DNA of 64,000 nucleotides. Origin: Erysipelotrichaceae bacterium (GTDB taxonomy: Bacteria; Bacillota_I; Bacilli_A; Erysipelotrichales; Erysipelotrichaceae). The position numbers and the translations under genes are program-made. Shown here piece after piece: positions 25,372 through 33,892 of this stretch (within the stretch, counting starts at the first letter, position 1; each line of letters begins with the position of its first letter). Below the pieces are notes generated by a model that did no database searches, was not told the DNA's origin, and saw only the letters and a list, made by a program, of their open reading frames with translations. The stretch lies in contig JAFWGU010000019.1 in NCBI GenBank assembly GCA_017512285.1, positions 42,247 to 106,246 of the forward strand, in the 5' to 3' direction.

Positions 25372-26363
25372 TGAAAGTATTTGTTGTCGGATACGGCAGC
25401 TGGGGTACGGCCCTGGCCAATGTCCTGGCTGATAACGGCCACGACGTCACGATATACGGACGTAATGAGGAACAGGTAAGAGAGATAAACGAGAAGCATC
25501 AGAATTCCCGTTACTTTGATACATTGCTCAACCCTGAGTTAAAGGCCACCACAGAACTTGAAAAGGTAAAGGAACACGAGATAATTCTTCTTTCCGTTCC
25601 CAGCGGTGCTTCACTGAGCGTTGCTGAACAGATTGCCGGGATGGTCGAAAGACCGGTTATCATCATAAATTCTGCAAAGGGCTTCTCGCCTGTTACTCAC
25701 GGCAGACTGTCCGTAGAGATAACCAGGATGTTTGATGAAGACAAGCTAAGAGCCTATGCGGCAATACTTGGACCTTCACATGCAGAGGAAGTAGTACAGG
25801 GATTACAGACAACGGTAAACATCGTCTGCGAGGATGAAGAAATCGGCAGGATGCTGCAGAAGATGTTTGCAAACGATTATTTCCGCGTATACAGAAACAG
25901 CGACATGATCGGCTGTGAATACGGCGCCGGTCTTAAGAACATAATCGCCATTGCCTCCGGCATCCTTTATGGAATAGGATTAGGGGACAATGCCAAGGCA
26001 TCATTAATGACCAGAGGACTGGCCGAGATGACCAGATACGGTGTCAGAATGGGAGCCAGGAGAGAGACGTTCATGGGATTATGCGGAATGGGAGATCTTA
26101 TCGTTACCTGCACCTCACGATTCTCACGTAACTGGCAGGCCGGATACACCATCGGTTCAAATGACGATGCTGAAGTCTTCTGGAAGACCAATACCAAGAC
26201 GGTAGAAGGCGTTGAAGCCTGCAGGATCATCTGCACCGAGGCCAGAAAACTTGGAATATCAATGCCGATAACCGAACAGCTTTATCAGGTTCTCTTTGAG
26301 CATAAGAAACCTTCGAAAGCCATTTACGAACTGATGACCAGAAGCCTCAAGGAAGAGGAGTAA
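25371..26363 (+). CDS. gpsA: NAD(P)-dependent glycerol-3-phosphate dehydrogenase
   Basis: GpsA makes sn-glycerol-3-phosphate, the backbone of phospholipids. The 330-residue product has the Rossmann motif GYGSWGTALAN (G7, G9, G12), a SAKGF block, the LGPSHAEEV block, active-site LKNIIAIASGI and the C-terminal VEGVEA segment. Its ATG overlaps the der TGA by one base. With pgsA and cdsA elsewhere in the window it covers several steps of phosphatidylglycerol synthesis. Confidence 0.96.
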   Translation: MKVFVVGYGSWGTALANVLADNGHDVTIYGRNEEQVREINEKHQNSRYFDTLLNPELKATTELEKVKEHEIILLSVPSGASLSVAEQIAGMVERPVIIINSAKGFSPVTHGRLSVEITRMFDEDKLRAYAAILGPSHAEEVVQGLQTTVNIVCEDEEIGRMLQKMFANDYFRVYRNSDMIGCEYGAGLKNIIAIASGILYGIGLGDNAKASLMTRGLAEMTRYGVRMGARRETFMGLCGMGDLIVTCTSRFSRNWQAGYTIGSNDDAEVFWKTNTKTVEGVEACRIICTEARKLGISMPITEQLYQVLFEHKKPSKAIYELMTRSLKEEE

Positions 26364-26398
26364 CAGGGCCAAACTGTACCAAAAGAAGCGTATTTTGC

Positions 26399-26426
26399 TT
26401 GTAAACAGGGCTTTTTTTGGTATAAT
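26399..26426 (+). promoter_or_regulatory. Promoter of hup
   Basis: TTGTAA at 26399-26404, 16-nt spacer, TATAAT at 26421-26426. Before it, ACCAAAAGAAGC and GCTTTTTTTGGT (overlapping the -10) could also pair as a weak terminator for gpsA. Confidence 0.6.
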
Positions 26427-26445
26427 AGACCACGGAGGAATTAAC

Positions 26446-26730
26446 ATGGCAGAAGTTTTTAACAAGAAAGATTTAGCTGAAAGATTAGCTGACGAATTTG
26501 AATTAACAAAGAAGGCAGCCGGCGAAGAAGTACAGTTCCTGCTGGACACTGTAATTGCTGAACTGGAAAAGGGCAACTCTGTTGATTTAAGCGGTTTCGG
26601 AAAGTTCGTCGTTAAGGAAAAGGCAGCACATGATGGAATTAATCCTGCTACAAAGACAAAGATCACTATCGCTGCTAAAAAGGCCGTAGCCTTCAGACCT
26701 GCTAAAGCTTTAAAGGAAACAGTTAAGTAA
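26446..26730 (+). CDS. hup: HU-family DNA-binding protein
   Basis: Small dimeric nucleoid protein, 94 residues. It has the HU core: an N-terminal helical part MAEVFNKKDLAERLADEF, the GFGKFVVKEKAA motif, and the DNA-binding arm with NPATKTKITIAAKKAVAFRP cut at its basic core. The ATG at 26446 has GGAGGA 7 nt upstream; an in-frame ATG at 26395 lies before the promoter. It has its own promoter and a strong terminator, so it is expressed alone. Confidence 0.95.
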   Translation: MAEVFNKKDLAERLADEFELTKKAAGEEVQFLLDTVIAELEKGNSVDLSGFGKFVVKEKAAHDGINPATKTKITIAAKKAVAFRPAKALKETVK

Positions 26731-26736
26731 AAAATT

Positions 26737-26759
26737 AGGACCAATTTGGTCCTTTTTTA
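26737..26759 (+). terminator. Intrinsic terminator of hup
   Basis: AGGACCA and TGGTCCT around ATT, followed by six Ts. Confidence 0.9.
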
Positions 26760-26804
26760 TTTTTTTGGGATACATATATGTTAAAATATAGATGAGGATA
26801 GAAT

Positions 26805-28268
26805 ATGCATATTTCTGATGTACGCAAGTTTCTGAGATGCCCGCGTCTGTATCAGTATTCATTAAAAGATAATCAAAAGTCATTTCCATACTTCAACATC
26901 AATATCAATGTTGATGAGAGTATTGTCGATAAACTCAGAATTGATAATTATTACCTGGGAAGGGTAAATGAAGATAATGATAATACAGCCGAAGCTCTGA
27001 AAGAACATGAATGGCTTCTTAGGGCAAGATTTACCTACAGAGGCTTAAGATGCAGAGTGCCTTACCTTTATCATAAGGACAGTCACTGTGATCTGTATTT
27101 TTCATCATATAGCGTCAACCCGACAGACGGTGAAGCGGATAACATCATGTGGACTGCCGCAGTAGTTGAGAAAAACGGTCTGACCGTAGATAACGTATAC
27201 ATCATTTACCCGAATAAGGAATACGAAAGATCGGGAGAACTGGATCACGATGCGTTATGGAACATCACTGATCACTTCTTCAACGGCAACGGTCATCTGA
27301 CCAAGCACATTCTGACCTACATCAGAAACAAGGACTTTGATATTGACGGTGTACTGGACATCCTGCTGCATTTCGACAGCGGCTTTGAGGAAGAGGCCGT
27401 CAGAACGTCAAAATGTGCCGGCAGAAACAAGTGCCCGTATTATGAAAAGTGCTTCCCTGAAGAGAGCAGAGTACCTGACAACAGCATCCTTACCCTGATG
27501 GGATCACAGTATAAATATGAAATGTACCGCTCAGGCATCAGATACCTGAGAGATGTAAATACCGATAAGTTTGAAGGCTCTCAGCAGCAGTTTGCCCAGA
27601 TCATGGCAGACCGCCAGGGGGGCAGGTTCTTTGACAAGCTGGCATTAAGCGACTGGTTAAAAAATTATTCTGGCTATCCGATGTCATTCATAGATTTTGA
27701 ATGGGATCTGTACCTGGTACCGCCGTATGACGGCATGCATCCGCTGGACGTGAATCTGTTTCAGTATTCACTGCACATCATGGATGAAGACGGTACCGTT
27801 ACCCACAGGCAGTTCATCGGTGAAAGGGACTGCAGAGAGGAATTCCTTAAGCGCATGATCGAGGACATTCCTGATGAAGGTGTGATATTTGCCTATAACG
27901 CCAGAGGAGCGGAGATACTTAGACTGAGGGAATTACAGCGTTACTTCCCGCAGTATTCCGACAGACTGGAAGGCATAATCAGCAGATTCGTGGATCTGGC
28001 ACTGCCGTTTGTCAACGGGGTCGTCTACGACGTCAGGATGAGGGGAATGTATTCTCTCAAGGTAATACAGGAAATGCTGGACGATCAAAGATCATATCAT
28101 GATCTTGCCGTTGAAAACGGACTCGACGCCGTAGCCATCCACCGTTTGCTTGAACAGTGTGATGACCCGGAAAAAAAGAAGCAGTACTACGAAGATCTGT
28201 ATGAGTACTGCGGACTGGATTCCTATGCGATGATCGAGGTTTACAACTGGCTCATTTCACTGATATAG
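26805..28268 (+). CDS. DUF2779-type predicted nuclease with a RecB/Cas4-like cysteine cluster
   Basis: A 487-residue protein of the DUF2779 type. The N-terminus SDVRKFLRCPRLYQYS with Cys12, together with C204-x5-C210-x5-C216 (CAGRNKCPYYEKC), has the four-cysteine iron-sulfur layout of RecB-, AddB- and Cas4-like nucleases. The C-terminal half, from FIDFEW (D297, E299) through FQYSLHI and YCGLDSYAMIEV, has the layout of a DEDD/RNase H-like exonuclease. So two nuclease-type modules may be joined. It lies alone between hup and hpf with its own GAGGAT site. Function in repair or RNA processing is unknown. Confidence 0.75.
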   Translation: MHISDVRKFLRCPRLYQYSLKDNQKSFPYFNININVDESIVDKLRIDNYYLGRVNEDNDNTAEALKEHEWLLRARFTYRGLRCRVPYLYHKDSHCDLYFSSYSVNPTDGEADNIMWTAAVVEKNGLTVDNVYIIYPNKEYERSGELDHDALWNITDHFFNGNGHLTKHILTYIRNKDFDIDGVLDILLHFDSGFEEEAVRTSKCAGRNKCPYYEKCFPEESRVPDNSILTLMGSQYKYEMYRSGIRYLRDVNTDKFEGSQQQFAQIMADRQGGRFFDKLALSDWLKNYSGYPMSFIDFEWDLYLVPPYDGMHPLDVNLFQYSLHIMDEDGTVTHRQFIGERDCREEFLKRMIEDIPDEGVIFAYNARGAEILRLRELQRYFPQYSDRLEGIISRFVDLALPFVNGVVYDVRMRGMYSLKVIQEMLDDQRSYHDLAVENGLDAVAIHRLLEQCDDPEKKKQYYEDLYEYCGLDSYAMIEVYNWLISLI

Positions 28269-28275
28269 GATTTAA

Positions 28276-28292
28276 CCGCTGAAAATCAGCGG
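28276..28292 (+). other. Hairpin abutting the hpf ribosome-binding site
   Basis: CCGCTGA and TCAGCGG pair around AAA. Its last two bases are the first two of GGAGGAGG (28291-28298), so folding touches but does not bury the Shine-Dalgarno sequence. Confidence 0.6.
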
Positions 28293-28304
28293 AGGAGGTA
28301 TAAA

Positions 28305-28826
28305 ATGAAAATCAAGGTTCATGGAAAAGACTTAACAGTCAGCCAGGATATGGTAGAAAGAATTGCCTATAAGCTGTCATTCCTGGACAAGTACATCTTA
28401 ATTGATGATGAAACGACTGCTCAGGTCATTGTCAAGAAGCATGGTAACAACATCAAACTGGAAGTGACGGTACCTACCAAAGTAGGCTACTTACGTTCCG
28501 AAGTTATCGATAAGGATATCAGGAACGCCATAGATGATTCAATTGATAAATTAGAGGATCAGCTGAGAAGACAGAAGACACGTCTGTCAAGAAGACATAA
28601 GGAAAAGCTGGCAAAGAACTTCATTTCTGAGGATGTAGAAGAAGAAAAGACCGTACCGGTAAGAGTAAAGAGAGTACCGGTTGAGGAAATGGACGTTGAA
28701 GAAGCCATCATGCAGATGGAGCTTCTCGACCATTCATTCTTCATTTTCAAGGATTACAGCTCTGGTGTAATCAGCGTTGTATACAAGCGTGAAGAAGGAG
28801 GATACGGCGTAATCGAAGCTGTCTAA
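28305..28826 (+). CDS. hpf: Ribosome hibernation promoting factor, long form
   Basis: Long HPF dimerises 70S ribosomes into inactive 100S particles in stationary phase. The 173-residue product has the N-terminal ribosome-binding domain with basic RRQKTRLSRRHKEKL, a Glu-rich linker, and the C-terminal dimerisation domain with AIMQMELLDHSFFIFKD, which marks the long type. A hairpin leads into its strong GGAGGAGG site. A terminator starts at the stop codon. Confidence 0.94.
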   Translation: MKIKVHGKDLTVSQDMVERIAYKLSFLDKYILIDDETTAQVIVKKHGNNIKLEVTVPTKVGYLRSEVIDKDIRNAIDDSIDKLEDQLRRQKTRLSRRHKEKLAKNFISEDVEEEKTVPVRVKRVPVEEMDVEEAIMQMELLDHSFFIFKDYSSGVISVVYKREEGGYGVIEAV

Positions 28827-28850
28827 GCTGCCAATTCTGGCAGCTTTTTT
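28826..28850 (+). terminator. Intrinsic terminator of hpf
   Basis: AGCTGCCA and TGGCAGCT around ATTC, followed by six Ts. Confidence 0.9.
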
Positions 28851-28884
28851 CTTTTTCAAAATATTATAAAATGAGCACAATATA

Positions 28885-28893
28885 TGATATAAT
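28885..28893 (+). promoter_or_regulatory. Extended -10 promoter of sepF
   Basis: TGATATAAT (hexamer 28888-28893), with no clear -35. Confidence 0.5.
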
Positions 28894-28919
28894 TATCAGT
28901 GAATTCAGGAGGCGTTATT

Positions 28920-29312
28920 ATGGATAAAATTGGAGAGAAGTTCAAACGTTTTATTTCAGCAGAGGATGAAGACGGCGAAGAAGAATTTGAAGAAGTAGAG
29001 GAAGCTCAGCCAACTTCAGACTATGAAGAAGCTAATCAGAAGGGCATCCTGAAAACTGATGCCAAGATGATCATCTTCGAACCGCGTTCATATGATGATG
29101 CAACAAGTATCGCAGATTACTTAAAGGTAAATAAAGCCTGTGTTGTTAACATTCACAGATTACAGAATGAATACCGTCAGCGTCTGATCGACTTCTTATG
29201 GGGCGCTGTATACGCAATCGATGGCAAGATTCAGAAGGTTGGTACAGATGTATTCCTGTGCACACCTAAGAGCGTACCGGTAAACGGTGGGCTTGAAGAA
29301 TCTGTTGACTAG
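28920..29312 (+). CDS. sepF: Cell division protein SepF
   Basis: SepF is a membrane anchor for FtsZ in Gram-positive bacteria. The 130-residue product has an N-terminal amphipathic helix (MDKIGEKFKRFI), an acidic linker, and the SepF fold with IIFEPRSYDDATSIADYL, RLIDFLWGAVYAIDG and VFLCTP. AGGAGG at 28907-28912 sets the start at 28920. It leads the sepF-ylmH-divIVA-ileS cluster, the downstream part of the usual division region; ylmG is absent here. Confidence 0.95.
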   Translation: MDKIGEKFKRFISAEDEDGEEEFEEVEEAQPTSDYEEANQKGILKTDAKMIIFEPRSYDDATSIADYLKVNKACVVNIHRLQNEYRQRLIDFLWGAVYAIDGKIQKVGTDVFLCTPKSVPVNGGLEESVD

Positions 29313-30064
29313 TGAATAACTCGGTTTATCAGCACTATCAGGGCTACGAATTTCTAATCAGAAAATTAGAAGAAGGCATTACGAGATACGAAAGAAACTA
29401 TATACCGGTGGTATATGGTTTTCTTGGTGTCGACGAGCTGAAAGTAGCCGAAACATACATTGGCAACCGTGTACCATATGAAGCCTTTGGTGGCTATGAT
29501 GAAGCCTTCAGCAGGCGTCTGGTCATAGGAGAGGATCTGGATGGCAGTGATTACATCTGCTGCCTGAAGGCAACCTATGACACCAGATTCAATACGCTAA
29601 CGCACAGGGATGTGCTGGGAGCGGTATACCACCTGGGAATAGACGAAGAGACCTTCGGCGACATGTGGGTAGAAGACGGTGCCATTTATCTGTATGTGAC
29701 CAGGGAGATCAGTCAGTTCGTCATGGATGAACTCAACAGAATATCACGGGTTTCGGTACGATTCAGGGACAATGGGGAGTTCGCCGGACAGGTATTCAGA
29801 TTCAGATCCAGAAGCGTTACCGTATCGAGTTACAGACTGGATAAGATGCTCTCTCAGGTCATCAGAAAATCGCGGGAAAAGGCGCGTGAATACATCGAAA
29901 ACGGGCTTGTTGCCGTGAATTACAAGACTATTGAAGATTGCGATTATCTATGTCATAATTGTGATATATTGTCGGTCAGGGGTGTTGGAAGATTCATGAT
30001 AGGGGAGGAAAAAGCCTCTACCAAGAGCGGAAATCACGTCCTTGAGATACGGCAGTTCATCTAG
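29312..30064 (+). CDS. ylmH: YlmH-like S4-domain RNA-binding protein, GTG start
   Basis: A 250-residue protein with the YlmH layout: an N-terminal domain with VVYGFLGVDE and GAVYHLGIDEETFGDM, then a C-terminal S4 RNA-binding domain (about residues 168-235; SYRLDKMLSQVIRKSREKAR). YlmH binds ribosomes and has been tied to rescue of stalled nascent-chain tRNA complexes in B. subtilis. The GTG at 29312 overlaps the sepF TAG by one base. Position between sepF and divIVA agrees with the call. Confidence 0.9.
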   Translation: MNNSVYQHYQGYEFLIRKLEEGITRYERNYIPVVYGFLGVDELKVAETYIGNRVPYEAFGGYDEAFSRRLVIGEDLDGSDYICCLKATYDTRFNTLTHRDVLGAVYHLGIDEETFGDMWVEDGAIYLYVTREISQFVMDELNRISRVSVRFRDNGEFAGQVFRFRSRSVTVSSYRLDKMLSQVIRKSREKAREYIENGLVAVNYKTIEDCDYLCHNCDILSVRGVGRFMIGEEKASTKSGNHVLEIRQFI

Positions 30065-30079
30065 GAAGGAAGGTCACAA

Positions 30080-30559
30080 ATGAGCGAGAACAGTAGTTTC
30101 GACATTGTCCGTAACGGCTACGATCCCGGTCAGGTTTCCAGAAAGATCAACGCCATGCAGTCTCAGATCGACAGTCTCAATGACCTGGTTATGACCTATA
30201 AGGGTCAGATCGAAAAGGTCAGCGCTCAGTTCAGGACCTTACGTGACCGTTATCAGGAACTCGTATCGGAACTGACAATGAGAGAAAAGGCAGCTGACGA
30301 TGTTACCAGGCTGGCCTTAAGGGAAGCAAATTCAGTGATTGAGAATGCTCAGCGCAACGCTGATGCCATCATTGAGGAAGCTCTGTTCAAGGCCAAGAGC
30401 CTTCTGGCAGAAACGGAAAGCTACAACGATGAATCCAACAGGAGAAAGGGAGAACTCAAGGCTCACCTGGAACAGTTCATCGAAACATTAGACGGATGCG
30501 AAGCCCCTGAGGCTCCGGATCTGGACAGTCTGGTGAAGAAAATCACCAGCGAAGAATAA
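30080..30559 (+). CDS. divIVA: DivIVA-family polar/septal coiled-coil protein
   Basis: DivIVA binds curved membranes at poles and septa. The 159-residue product begins with FDIVRNGYDPGQVSRKI, the N-terminal lipid-binding domain, then a long coiled coil with MQSQIDSLNDLVMTYKGQI and REKAADDVTRLALREAN, and a short acidic tail. GGAAGGAAGG lies before the ATG. It precedes the ileS T-box as in B. subtilis. Confidence 0.93.
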   Translation: MSENSSFDIVRNGYDPGQVSRKINAMQSQIDSLNDLVMTYKGQIEKVSAQFRTLRDRYQELVSELTMREKAADDVTRLALREANSVIENAQRNADAIIEEALFKAKSLLAETESYNDESNRRKGELKAHLEQFIETLDGCEAPEAPDLDSLVKKITSEE

Positions 30560-30572
30560 AGGCGAGGAAAAA

Positions 30573-30778
30573 GACATGCTGGCTGTTTCCGGCAATGAGA
30601 GAATTGACGGTTGGTGCAAGTCAATCAGGGAAACGATCAGATATCACTTTGGAGCCGTACTGGCGACATGTAGTCAGTAACGTTGCCCGCGTTAAGGGAT
30701 AGAGGGCATGTACATATCGTACATGAACTAAGGTGGTACCGCGTTAACACGTCCTTAGGTTTAAGGACGTATTTTTTT
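30573..30778 (+). promoter_or_regulatory. T-box riboswitch of ileS (isoleucine)
   Basis: The T-box sequence AAGGTGGTACCGCG lies at 30730-30743, preceded by a stem I region with GAGAATTGACGG and by an AGTAACGTTGCC segment. A plausible specifier codon is ATC at 30643-30645, read by tRNA-Ile. The terminator ACGTCCTTA/TAAGGACGT at 30749-30770 with seven Ts completes it. Uncharged tRNA-Ile should favour readthrough into ileS. The 5' boundary is approximate, and no separate promoter was found, so it may be read from divIVA. Confidence 0.92.
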
Positions 30779-30797
30779 AGGGAAATGAGGGATTTTT

Positions 30798-33551
30798 ATG
30801 GATTACAAGGATACGCTATTGATGCCGAATACCAGTTTTGAGATGAGAGGCAATCTGCCTAAGAAGGAGCCTGGTATTCAGGAGAAATGGGAACACATGG
30901 ACCTCTATCACAAGATGGTCGCCAATAATGAAGGAAAGCCGCTGTTCGTACTGCACGACGGTCCGCCATATGCCAACGGCAACCTGCACATGGGAACAGC
31001 CATGAACAGATGTCTGAAGGACTTCGTCGTAAAGAGCAGACACATGGATGGCTATCAGATCAGCTTCTATCCGGGCTGGGATACTCACGGCCTGCCAATC
31101 GAAAATGCCATGCCTAAGTTGGGCTACGACCGCAAGAAGATGAGCGTTGCCGATTTCCGTCAGAAGTGTGAAGAATATGCCCGTCAGCAGATCGAGATTC
31201 AGAAGACGACCATGAAGAGACTGGGAACAGTCGCTGACTTTGACAATCCTTACATTACGCTGCAGAAGACTTTCGAAGCTGACCAGATCAGGACTTTCGG
31301 CAAGATGGCTCTCAAGGGACTCATCTTCCAGGGACTGAAGCCAATTTACTGGTCACCGGAAAGAGAAAGCGCCGTAGCTGACAGTGAAATTGAATATCAC
31401 GACCGTAAAGATCCTACCATTTTCGTTACGTTTGACGTTAAGGACGGCAAGGGTGTGCTTGACGGTGATGAGAAGTTCGTCATCTGGACAACCACGCCAT
31501 GGACACTGCCGGCCAATACCGCAATCACCCTGAACCCGGCATTCAACTATGCCGTTGTGGAAACAGAGAAGGGCAAGCTGATCGTTCTGGATACCTTAGT
31601 TGATTCTCTGATGGAGAAGTTCGGACTTACCGAATACAAGGTTCTGAGAACAATCCCTGCACAGAAGCTGGAATACGTTACCTGCAGACACGTACTGTAT
31701 CCTGAGGAAAAGGAATCAATCATCTGTCTGGCAAACTATGTCACTGATGAAGATGGTACCGGCTGTGTTCATACAGCAGGCGGACACGGTCTCGATGACT
31801 TCATGACAACCAGCAGATATGGCTTACCGGCATTCTGTCCGGTAGATGAAAGAGGCTGCATGACAGCTGAAGCCGGGGACTGGCTGGAAGGACAGTTCGT
31901 CTTCGATGCCAACAAGACCATTGTCACCAGACTTGATGAGCAGGGCCGCTTACTGAAACTTGAATGGATCACCCACAGCTATCCTCATGATGAAAGAATG
32001 AAGAAGCCGGTAATCTTCCGCGCCACAACTCAGTGGTTCGCATCAATTGAGAAAATCAAGAAGGAACTGCTGGATGCCGTAGACGCTACGACATGGCACA
32101 ATGAATGGGGTCACCTGCGAATCTACAACATGATCAAGGACCGCAAGGACTGGTGTATCTCCCGTCAGAGAGTATGGGGCGTACCTATTCCTATCTTCTA
32201 TGATGAGTCCAACAAGCCGATCATCGATGAAAAGGTATTCGAACACGTAGCTGAACTGTTTGAACAGTATGGTTCAAATGTCTGGTTTGAAAGAGAAGCC
32301 AAGGACCTTCTGCCGGAAGGATACACGAATCCAGGCAGCCCGAACGGCATCTTCACCAAGGAAACCGACATCATGGACGTCTGGTTTGACAGCGGTTCAT
32401 CTCATAACACATTTGCCAGAAGAGGCCTGCCATATCCATGTGATCTGTATCTGGAAGGCAGCGACCAGTACCGTGGCTGGTTTAACTCAAGCCTGTCAGT
32501 AGGCGTAGCTACCCATGACGGTGTAGCTCCATACAAGGCAGTTCTGTCACACGGCTACGTAGTTGACGGCAAGGGCATGGCAATGCACAAGTCAGCCGGC
32601 AATGTCGTAAATCCGATGGATGTAATCGCCAAGTACGGTGCCGATATTCTGAGACTCTGGGCATCACTGGTTGACTTCAAGCAGGACATGAGATGTTCAG
32701 ATGACATCTTCAAGCAGGACTCAGACTTCTACCGTAAGGTGCGTAACACCTTCAGATACTTGTTAGGAAACATCAATACCCAGACCAAGTCCGGTGAAAA
32801 GGACTTCGTCTATGCTGAAGACAAGATAGCCTATGAGGATCTGGAGAGCGTTGACCAGTATGTTCTGGTACTGTTAAGCGAACTGACTGCTCACGTTAAG
32901 GAAAACTATGCACAGTATAACTTCATAGAGGTTGCATCATCACTGATCAGCTTCATGACAAATACATTAAGTGCCTTCTACATGGACTATGCCAAGGACA
33001 TTCTCTACATTGAGAAGGTAGATTCATTAAGAAGAAGACAGGTTCAGACGGTATTCTACGAATGCTGCGACGCCTTATGCAAACTGTGGTCACCGATCCT
33101 GTCATACACGGCTGAAGAAGTATTCTCATTCCTGAATCCTGAGGTAGAATCAGTATTCCTGACCGCGTTCCCGGAGACTAAGAGTTACTCTAACGCAGAG
33201 GAAGTCAAGGAAAAATGGAACAAATACATGAAGGTAAGGGATGACATCCTCAAGGCTCTGGAAATTGCCAGAGACGGAAACGTTATTCACAAGGCTCTGG
33301 AAGCCAAGGTATATCTGAAACCGAAGGCTGAATACAGAGACTGCCTTGCCGGCTTAAGCAACCATGATCTTGCTCAGCTGGTCATCGCTTCCCAGTTCGA
33401 ACTGACTGAAGAAGAATACGATGAATACGATACAGGCTGGATCAGAATTGAAAACTTTGAAGGACATACCTGTCCGAGATGCTGGAATGTAGTCGACCAC
33501 GTTGATGAAAACGGCTTATGCGACAGATGTCACGCAATCATTGAAGGTTAA
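30798..33551 (+). CDS. ileS: Isoleucyl-tRNA synthetase
   Basis: Class I synthetase charging tRNA-Ile, 917 residues. The HIGH-type motif is HMGT (residues 64-67) in GNLHMGTAMNRCLKD; the KMSKS-type motif reads AMHKS (595-599) in KGMAMHKSAGNVVNP. The editing domain has WTTTPWTLPAN and GTGCVHTAGGHG. A C-terminal zinc site CPRCW...CDRCH is present. These features place it with the bacterial IleRS type. The ATG is 20 nt after the T-box terminator. Confidence 0.97.
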   Translation: MDYKDTLLMPNTSFEMRGNLPKKEPGIQEKWEHMDLYHKMVANNEGKPLFVLHDGPPYANGNLHMGTAMNRCLKDFVVKSRHMDGYQISFYPGWDTHGLPIENAMPKLGYDRKKMSVADFRQKCEEYARQQIEIQKTTMKRLGTVADFDNPYITLQKTFEADQIRTFGKMALKGLIFQGLKPIYWSPERESAVADSEIEYHDRKDPTIFVTFDVKDGKGVLDGDEKFVIWTTTPWTLPANTAITLNPAFNYAVVETEKGKLIVLDTLVDSLMEKFGLTEYKVLRTIPAQKLEYVTCRHVLYPEEKESIICLANYVTDEDGTGCVHTAGGHGLDDFMTTSRYGLPAFCPVDERGCMTAEAGDWLEGQFVFDANKTIVTRLDEQGRLLKLEWITHSYPHDERMKKPVIFRATTQWFASIEKIKKELLDAVDATTWHNEWGHLRIYNMIKDRKDWCISRQRVWGVPIPIFYDESNKPIIDEKVFEHVAELFEQYGSNVWFEREAKDLLPEGYTNPGSPNGIFTKETDIMDVWFDSGSSHNTFARRGLPYPCDLYLEGSDQYRGWFNSSLSVGVATHDGVAPYKAVLSHGYVVDGKGMAMHKSAGNVVNPMDVIAKYGADILRLWASLVDFKQDMRCSDDIFKQDSDFYRKVRNTFRYLLGNINTQTKSGEKDFVYAEDKIAYEDLESVDQYVLVLLSELTAHVKENYAQYNFIEVASSLISFMTNTLSAFYMDYAKDILYIEKVDSLRRRQVQTVFYECCDALCKLWSPILSYTAEEVFSFLNPEVESVFLTAFPETKSYSNAEEVKEKWNKYMKVRDDILKALEIARDGNVIHKALEAKVYLKPKAEYRDCLAGLSNHDLAQLVIASQFELTEEEYDEYDTGWIRIENFEGHTCPRCWNVVDHVDENGLCDRCHAIIEG

Positions 33552-33558
33552 TGAATTA

Positions 33559-33586
33559 AACAGGCAGAAAAAACTGCCTGTTTTTT
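33559..33586 (+). terminator. Intrinsic terminator of ileS
   Basis: AACAGGCAG pairs with CTGCCTGTT around an A-rich loop, followed by Ts. Confidence 0.9.
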
Positions 33587-33596
33587 CATTTCCTTA

Positions 33597-33649
33597 TTGA
33601 CATTCATGTGCGGCAGCTCTATCATTTAATTAGTTGAACAGATGTTCAA
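33597..33649 (+). promoter_or_regulatory. Promoter and ArsR/CzrA-type operator of the metal efflux operon
   Basis: TTGACA at 33597-33602, 17-nt spacer, TATCAT at 33620-33625. The perfect palindrome TTGAACAGATGTTCAA at 33634-33649 sits at the predicted start site. Its core TGAA-N6-TTCA is the pattern bound by zinc-sensing ArsR-family repressors, and such a gene ends this operon. Confidence 0.75.
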
Positions 33650-33667
33650 ATGATGAGAGGTAGCATT

Positions 33668-33889
33668 ATGAAGAAAACTTATAAGATCGAAGTAGACTGC
33701 GCAAACTGTGCCAATAAGATGGAACAGGCAGCCAGGAAGACAGAAGGGGTCAAGGACGCCGTTGTAAATTTCATGACACTTAAGATGAGTGTTGAATTTC
33801 TGGAAGGATATGATCATAAGGAAGTCATGAAGAACGTTCTGGTCAACTGCAAGGCTGTCGAGGACGAATGCGAGATCTACCTTAAGTAA
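33668..33889 (+). CDS. Small heavy-metal-associated (HMA) domain protein
   Basis: A 73-residue free HMA domain with the metal site DCANCANKM (C11, C14); the Asp before the first Cys is usual in zinc/cadmium-type domains. The ATG is at 33668 with GAGAGG upstream; an ATG at 33650 adds six residues without a better site. The ATPase directly downstream lacks the N-terminal HMA domain normally fused to it, so this is probably that domain as a separate gene, acting as its metal chaperone or regulator. Confidence 0.88.
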   Translation: MKKTYKIEVDCANCANKMEQAARKTEGVKDAVVNFMTLKMSVEFLEGYDHKEVMKNVLVNCKAVEDECEIYLK

Positions 33890-33892
33890 TAG

